Source of the DNA: Manihot esculenta
Lineage: Eukaryota > Streptophyta > Magnoliopsida > Malpighiales > Euphorbiaceae
Assembly: GCF_001659605.2 (NCBI RefSeq)
Contig: NC_035176.2
Coordinates: 28,638,716 to 28,702,715 of the forward strand
Reading direction: 5' to 3'
Length of the DNA stretch: 64,000 bases
Shown here: piece by piece, positions 57,801 through 64,000 of the stretch
How the letters are laid out: every line of letters starts with the position of its first letter
How positions within the stretch are numbered: position 1 is the stretch's first letter
Translations under genes and position numbers: made by a program
The notes under the pieces: model-generated
Told to the model about the DNA's origin: nothing
Seen by the model: only the letters and a program-made list of their open reading frames with translations
Databases searched by the model: none

Positions 57801-60780
57801 GACTGCCGTGAAACAATGATTTAAATTCAGGGACGATAATCGAATTAAGTGAATAGACTTTTTTTAAAGTGATATATTTTTTTAATGGAAAATTATTACT
57901 TTATTCTCTAATATGGAGAAATTTATTAGTTCATCTCTTAATTTTAATTTTAAAAAATATATTAGAATATTTTTAATATTTTAAAATGTCTAATAATTAA
58001 TTATTTTATTAGTTTTAACCGTTAAATATTATAAATTTTTTTTTAAAAGACCTTACTATAAATAGATTAATTAATAATTTTTTTTAAATCCGAATAATTA
58101 ACTAATATATTTTTTAAAATTATAAAAACTAAATATTAAAATATTTAATAATAAAAATTAATAAAAAAATTAATTAGTAAATATTTTAAAATATAATCAA
58201 TTTTTTAATTTATTTTTTAAAATCGATAATTAATTAGTTAATTTCTCTATATGAAAACTAAATAATAATTTTTTCTTTTTATTTTTTTAATATTTAAAAA
58301 ATTAATTCTACATTTCTTAATTATATCAAAATTAATACATATATTCTTTTATTTTTATAATTTAATATTTTAGTTTTCCTCAAAAATCAAATTGAAGGTC
58401 ATTCTACGAAAAACAATTTTTTTTTCAGTTAAATAAAATTAAAATATAAAATAATATATTTATTTTTTAAAAAGTTGAGGGATATAAATGTTAATTTTTG
58501 ATATAATTCAATTTAAAGATAATTAATTAAAAATTAGATGAAAAACCTTCAAGTTGAGGAAGTTAAAATACAGATATTAAATGATTAAGCTTTAAAAATA
58601 AAAAAAACATATGTATTTATTTTGATATATTTCAGAGGCAAAGTAATAATTTACCCCTTCCAAAACGAGCTGTCAGCTGTTGATTGTGGGCTTGTGGCTG
58701 GTTGGGTTTCGCCTGGCTTCTCTGGCCCACTTTTTTAACTGTCGGTTTGGTCTAGTTTAAAACTTTTGATTCGGTCTTTTTTGAAACTAACTCCTTATTT
58801 GAAATAACTAAATTTGATATAATTTAAATGTATTAAATTATTTTTTTTAATTTTTATATGTGATAAAATTAATAATATAAAATTTAATTCTTTTAAGTTT
58901 TTGTGAGAATTAATTTTAAATTAAAAGTAAATGTGGTGTTATCATGGATTTTTCAAATTTATTGCTTATAACAAGCAGTGTAAGCATCTGAATATATAGT
59001 GGAGATGTTAAGTATTTTATGCATGTTGATATATATGGCAAAAGTTGTCATGCTTCCACATGCAAGCTTGTTTCTTTTTTGGCCAAAATTTTCTTTTGGC
59101 ACTACATCTATCTACCCTTGGTAACATGCATGTGCATGTGATAAAGCTGTTGTGTCATGGTTGGATATGATTGTGCTACATAAAGATAAATATAATGCAC
59201 ATGTACTCATCTCTCAAAAACTCCAATCTACTGTGAAATGTCAACCTTACATTTTACTTGTATGATCACTGATAAATCCAACAGTAAAACTTGAAATTTT
59301 CTTGTCTGAAACTGAATCTGAAATGGTGGAGTAGATCTAAATTGTTGTATCCTTGTGTTGATGTGACAAAATCTGGAATTATAGTACTGGGGAATGGAGC
59401 AGGAGCCAGGAAGATGTGGGCAACCCTAACTAATATTGAATGAAATGATCTGCAAAATCTGATGGAAGGTCCAGAGAGTAGATTGTTATGCAATTTAGAG
59501 GCAAGAGAAAGACAAAAGAAGTGTAGGATTATATCTTGTTGCCCCCACCAGGGTAATATTTAAGGCAGTTGGAGTACAAAATGTGTGAGTGTGTGTGGGA
59601 GACAGATCCTTTTTCTTAGTGGCCATATGTATGTGGGTGAGTTTTGGTAGGTTAGTTTAGTCACTGTTGAAGAGGCTATAAAATTTCACCTCTTCTTCAA
59701 ATATTGAATAATATGACCTTTTCCCACTTCCATCAATAGCCTCAGCTTTTATTTTGTGGGTCTCCATCACCTTGATCCTCATGGCTTCTAAAGCCAAATT
59801 CCAAAGAAAACAGTTAAAATTGAACCTAGAAAAATGAAACTATCCAATATAATTTTTTGAGATGGGCAGATGTGAGTAAATTATAATAATTATTTAAAGT
59901 TTGGGGATAAACTGGACCATAGCCAACAGTAGGTGAAGAAATGTGTCGGTGGCGTCCAAAGTACAAAACTAGCATCATTTAAGCTTTTCTTCTCCTTTTG
60001 CTGTTGCTCTTCTCAAAGCTTCATATTATAGTTAACCTCATAATTCTGTTTTTCGAAAAAAAAAAAAGAAAAAAAAATTCCAATTGATGAGCTTTTAACT
60101 CAGAGATTGTGAAGCCTTAAATCCAAATCTTAATAGAAATTAATTAATTAATTGTACAAAAAGCAGGAAAGCTCCCACACCACACGCCCTCCATAATTGA
60201 CTTGGAATTTAAGCCCAGCTATTTGCAACTAATTAATGACTGATTAATTATAACTAATTACTAATTATTTTTTTGCTTAGGCTGCAGCAACCAATTGCCC
60301 TGTCCCCTCCACCTTTTTTAAACAACTTTCAACAGAACAGTCACAGACTCGTCGCCGTCGGTGGCTTTTCTCTTCGCCTTTTGTAAGTAATGATTCGCTA
60401 CATCCCTAATCACACGGTTCCTCTATGTTCGATTCTTGCCTTCACCATTCAAATTTCTATTTATCCTAATTTTTTTGTCTCTTTCCAATTTCATTTTTAA
60501 CCCAAAGGAAAATCAAAAAAATCTTAAATTTGATAAAATTGCCCCCTGAATAAAGCCCACACAAAAAACAATTGGTAAAAATGGGTAATGAATCAAAGAT
60601 GATAAGAACCATCTGATCGGCAATAGCTTACCCCCAAAAAAAATTTAATGGACCCACCTCACGTGTCAAGCACGAAGCTCAAGCTAAAAGACTAACACGT
60701 CAACGTGTGATAAGATGTCCCATTAAGATCGGAGGATTGAAACTTTGCCTCAAAGTTTGAAATTTACAGCTCTGCTGTAA
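57801..60780. other. Intergenic, no gene seen
   Basis: Very AT-rich to about 58650, then mixed composition. Short ORFs (59266-59493) have no domain. Around 60300-60390 a stretch ends in gccttttgtaagtaatg, a possible 5' UTR splice donor for the gene at 60958, but I cannot find a matched acceptor with confidence. Poly-A runs lie near 60060-60080. Confidence 0.4.
60659..60710 (+). promoter_or_regulatory. ABRE/G-box-like cluster upstream of the NHL gene
   Basis: CTCACGTGTC (60658-60667) contains an ACGTGTC core, followed by aacacgtcaacgtgtga (60693-60709) with two more ACGT cores, about 250-300 bases before the ATG. ACGT-core clusters are classic ABA/bZIP response elements, which fits an LEA_2 gene. 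Prediction from motif only. Confidence 0.45.
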
Positions 60781-60957
60781 GCATCTCTTCATCTTCCTCT
60801 TCCTTCCTTCCTTCTCGGTGGACTGCACCTTTCCTCTCCTCCTCTCCATCTTTTCCTTCCCTCCCCTTTACATTTCCTTCCCACGCTGACTCGCAATTCG
60901 CCCTTCCGCTCTTCTCTTGCCTCTGCTTTCCTTCTCCCTTTATAATTCTCGCCCATA

Positions 60958-61764
60958 ATGTCTGAGAGAGTCTTCCCTTCCTCTAAATCCGCCGCTAACG
61001 GCACCGCCGCCAATCCCACTGCTGCCCCCGCCAATCCAGCTGCTCCTCCTAACAAATCTCATCTCTATAACCCAACTGCCCGCCCCCCTTACCGTCCACA
61101 GTCTTATAATCGCCGCCGTACCCGTAGTGGCCGGAGTATTTGTTGTTGCTGCTTCTTCTGGAGCCTACTTATCCTCCTAGTGCTCATCCTCCTCGCCGCA
61201 ATTGCTGGAGCTGCTTTTTACATTATGTACCATCCCCACCGACCTGTGTTTTCCATTCCTTCTCTCCGCATCCACCGCCTGAATCTCACTACCTCCGCTG
61301 ACTCCGTCTCTTCTCACCTCTCCACCCTCCTCAATCTCACTATCATCTCGAAAAACCCCAATTCCCACATGACCTTCTTCTACGACTCCTTCACTATAGC
61401 TTCATTCTCGAATGATGTGTTTCTCGGGAATGGGACATTACCTGCCCATAGCTTGAGCAAGAAGAACGAGACTAGCTTTCGAAACGTAGTGATTTCAGGG
61501 TCGAATGATCTGGATGCGGAGTCGGTGAACACATTGAGATCGGATCTGAAGAAGAAGAGCGGTGCGGTGACATTGAAAATTCAGTTGGATACTAAAGTGA
61601 AAGTGAAGATGGGTGGATTAAAGACGAAGAAGGTGGGGATTAGGGTTACGTGTGAAGGAATTAAAGGGGCTGCACCAAAAGGCAAGTCTCCGACGGTGGC
61701 TGTAACCACTTCATCAAAATGTAACGTTGATCTGAGAATCAAGATCTGGAAGTGGACATTCTGA
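60958..61764 (+). CDS. NDR1/HIN1-like (NHL) LEA_2 protein
   Basis: This is an intact single-exon gene of 268 residues. The N-terminal cytosolic part (1-60) is Pro/Ala-rich and turns basic (NRRRTRSGR). It is followed by a Cys cluster CCCC (62-65), one membrane helix (about 66-91), the YHPHRPVFSIP stretch typical of NHL proteins, and a LEA_2 domain (about 120-230) with several N-glycosylation sites (N109, N126, N158, N170). It ends KIWKWTF. Plant NHL proteins are single-pass plasma-membrane proteins linked to defence and stress signalling. The ATG is the first in frame after a long CT-rich leader (60780-60957), which suits a plant 5' UTR. It is unrelated in detail to the LEA_2 pseudogene 5 kb upstream, so it is not a simple tandem copy. 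Confidence 0.9.
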   Translation: MSERVFPSSKSAANGTAANPTAAPANPAAPPNKSHLYNPTARPPYRPQSYNRRRTRSGRSICCCCFFWSLLILLVLILLAAIAGAAFYIMYHPHRPVFSIPSLRIHRLNLTTSADSVSSHLSTLLNLTIISKNPNSHMTFFYDSFTIASFSNDVFLGNGTLPAHSLSKKNETSFRNVVISGSNDLDAESVNTLRSDLKKKSGAVTLKIQLDTKVKVKMGGLKTKKVGIRVTCEGIKGAAPKGKSPTVAVTTSSKCNVDLRIKIWKWTF

Positions 61765-62624
61765 TCTGCTAATTACTGTATGCTTGTTTTCTTTATTTTC
61801 TTTAATTTTTTTGGGGGTTTGTAAACTTCTGATGAGAATTGAGGTGCAATTATGAGTTTGGAAAAGGAAACTGTGATTGTTAGTAGATTAATTGAAGGAA
61901 AGAAGATGAAGAAGACGATTGTTGAAATCAAGAAATTTTCAATTTTTTATGTTTTATTTTGGCAATTCTTTGGTTAACCATTATTTTTCTGTTTGGTTTC
62001 AAACGGTTAACTAATAGGTAAAAATGTGAATTGAATTGTTTCTGTTTTTTCATTTTTTTTAGAAATGATTTTAGTGTCATTAAACCATTTCATTACTTAA
62101 ATCGCGATGGGTATTGTAAGCGGCAAAACGGTCTTACTGCTACGATTTACTTAAAATGAAATAATTTAAGTAAAACATTTGAAAATATTTAAAAAAATAT
62201 TAATTAAATTAATTATTTTTAATATTTAAATGGAAATAAATGAAATTAAAGAGGAGGGAGTAATAAGTATATAAGTTTTATAATAAATATTATTAAATTT
62301 ACTTTATATGAATAAAATCAAATGATTTAGTTTGCATATCTCTAGATATGGAGTTCAGTAAATGAGTATGATTATTATTAGTCCTAGTCAAAATGATGAG
62401 TGTTATGTAAATGACGTGTGAGTAGTGAGTAGGACAATTCATGGTAATGAGCATCAAATATAATGCCAGAATAAATGGAAACTTATGGACTACACTGATT
62501 AATGAAAGGGGTTTCTGGAAGGAATATAGAATAAGCTTTTTATATTATTTTATATATTTATTTAAAAAAAAATGAAGGAGCTATTTAGCTTATATTATTA
62601 GTACTAAAATGAAAAACTTCATAC
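61765..62624. other. 3' flank and intergenic DNA, no gene seen
   Basis: 3' UTR-like T-rich sequence after the NHL stop, then AT-rich DNA. No ORF with a domain. Confidence 0.45.
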
Positions 62625-63540
62625 AAATAATTAGGAGGGGGCATACTCCACGTACAAGGTCAGGATTTGAAACAGCAATCCTTGCAATTGCATGAGCAGT
62701 TTAATTCGCTGACTTTTTAATAAAAGCAAAGCTAATATGAGGATTGTTTCTCAGACTTTTTAACAAAAGCAAAGTTAATAGGAGGATTGTTCTTCAATGT
62801 TAATTGACAATTCCTTATAACAATATCGAAATAAGAACGATCACTAACACAATATTTTAAATTCTGAATCAAAACTTAACAATCAAGCTTTATTAGCACA
62901 AAGTTTAAATTTAAAGTCTTTACCCAACTAAGTGCTTCTCGAAAGCAAAGTATTTCACTGAGTATCAAATCCGCAATAGCCGAAATAAATTTTGACTATC
63001 CTGTAATACACATTTCTCTTGAATCTCTTACAATCATACCCTTTTCAAAATTATCACCTCTTGCAAGTAATGAAACATCTACGTTACATTTAAACGAACC
63101 ACAAACAAGAGCTTACTATTTAAGAAGAATATTATTATAGATTGCATGGCTAAACCTTATCATAGCTGAATTTTGCTTTGAGTTCTAGACCACCTCATTT
63201 CTATTTCGCTAAATTTTATACATTACTGCTAAAGCTTTCTCAACTTCTGTCTTCGGTTCCATGACTAGCCAACGAAACTATTCCTGCACTATACTCATAG
63301 CTCACCAACCTAATCTAGTTAAGAGCCACACCTGTCGAGCAAAATAATAATAAAAAGTGGCATGCAACATGCTCTCCTCTTCTCTGCCACAAACAACACA
63401 TATAACTGGAACATTTATCCTTCTTCTTCATAAATTAGTGGCTAATGGCAATAAATAAATTACTCACCACCTGTCAGTAGAGGTGTTGTATTTTCTGCGA
63501 AATTGTTGTGCGCCAGATTAATGTCCAATAGTCACTAGAA
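62625..63540 (-). pseudogene. LINE-type zf-RVT plus RNase H remnant
   Basis: Read from about 63540 down, the minus strand shows a zf-RVT-like zinc-binding end ([19 protein letters not shown], then [13 protein letters not shown]) around 63440-63330. Further down is an RVT_3/RNase H-like domain (FKCNVDVSLL near 63090, [27 protein letters not shown]), ending with a typical AN-TAHAIARIAVS tail near 62690. At least three in-frame stops and phase changes break it. This is the C-terminal end of a plant non-LTR retrotransposon ORF2, or a derived RNase H-like gene, long inactive. No poly-A tail or duplication was identified. Confidence 0.68.
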
Positions 63541-63574
63541 ACAACTAGAGAAGGGCCTGACAACTTAGTTTACA

Positions 63575-64000
63575 TGTAACGACCCGAAAATCGAACCTCT
63601 ACCGGCGCTAGAATCCAGGTCGGCATAAGGCCGCTGGGACCCGTAACAAGCCTAACATTCATCTTGAGAACCTGTTTAATCCAATACATGATTAACAACA
63701 TACATAAAAATTTGAATTTTTCTTAAAGGTCATTCATTCATTCGCCAAACTCAACCTGTGCATGCACTAGATAAACATGATCATAAACATTAACCCCTCC
63801 TTGGAGTCTCATCAATGCTCCCATGGGGTGACATAACATGTATTGAGTTTGGTTCATATAAGCATCATTACTCATCTAGGATCATATACAAAAAGGGATT
63901 TACATCATACTCTGGTCAAGCACAACTCTAACATCCATAAACATCGGTACATAACATTTCTATACTATACTTTTACATTACATCACATTCATGTCCACAA
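63575..64000 (-). repeat. Tekay LTR, partial at window edge
   Basis: Starts TGTAACGACCCG at 63575 and follows the other minus-oriented Tekay LTRs (ctaccggcgctag, gggacccgtaacaagcc) up to the edge. The base before it belongs to ttaca (63570-63574), a candidate target-site copy. Whether it is a solo LTR or the 3' end of a full element needs the next window. Confidence 0.9.

Noticed and set aside
60789..61055. Minus-strand ORF at the start of the NHL gene
   Set aside because: It is an antisense shadow of the CT-rich leader and the Ala/Pro-rich N-terminus.

Overview
This window is plant nuclear DNA, most likely from a eudicot. The evidence is plant-type LTR retrotransposons (Tekay/Del, Athila and Tat-like), a CACTA transposon, plant-only protein families (DUF4408/DUF761, LEA_2/NHL) and long AT-rich intergenic stretches. 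I cannot name the species. A Euphorbiaceae-like genome is only a guess.

Bases 1 to about 50,650 are a nested transposon block, read here mainly from LTR ends and target-site duplications (TSDs). (1) At the left edge is a Tekay-type Ty3/gypsy element on the minus strand, with gag-pol open from 2906 to the window edge and its 5' LTR at 3172-5414. (2) Next is the 3' part of a Tat-like element: about seven 160-bp tandem repeats (6127-7262), noncoding sequence, a purine tract and an LTR (about 33948-50653). Three insertions broke it up. The first is a solo Tekay LTR (7635-9864, TSD CCAAC). The second is another solo Tekay LTR (11085-33508, TSD GTATT) that itself received an Athila element (11287-31459, TSD ATAAT), whose env-like ORF was then split by a complete Tekay element (14818-24742, TSD AGGGA). 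The third is a CACTA transposon (34154-50252, TSD GTA). A solo Tekay LTR (39485-48976, TSD AAGTA) lies in a transposase exon of the CACTA, and a gag-only Athila element (41471-48459, TSD GAAAT) lies inside that LTR.

The right end of the first Athila element is not a normal 5' end. Bases 10530-12734, which hold outside flank plus LTR, recur almost unchanged at 29255-31459, fused directly to the truncated pol. This points to illegitimate recombination between a full-length allele and a solo-LTR allele.

From about 50,650 to 64,000 the DNA is gene-bearing and AT-rich. It holds a DUF4408/DUF761 gene (52301-53218), a broken LEA_2 pseudogene (55085-55734), an intact NDR1/HIN1-like LEA_2 gene (60958-61764), a decayed LINE-type zf-RVT/RNase H remnant (about 62625-63540, minus) and the start of another Tekay LTR (63575 to the edge).

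The most unusual signals are: two unrelated retroelement families each spread with their own short palindrome (TTCGGC-N-GCCGAA in Tekay LTRs; GTGATTTG-GG-CAAATCAC in Athila, including inside coding sequence as DLPKS repeats); an apparent RBP45/47-like RRM fragment captured by the CACTA element; the chimeric flank-LTR duplication; and an Athila derivative that kept gag but lost protease, RT, RNase H and integrase.
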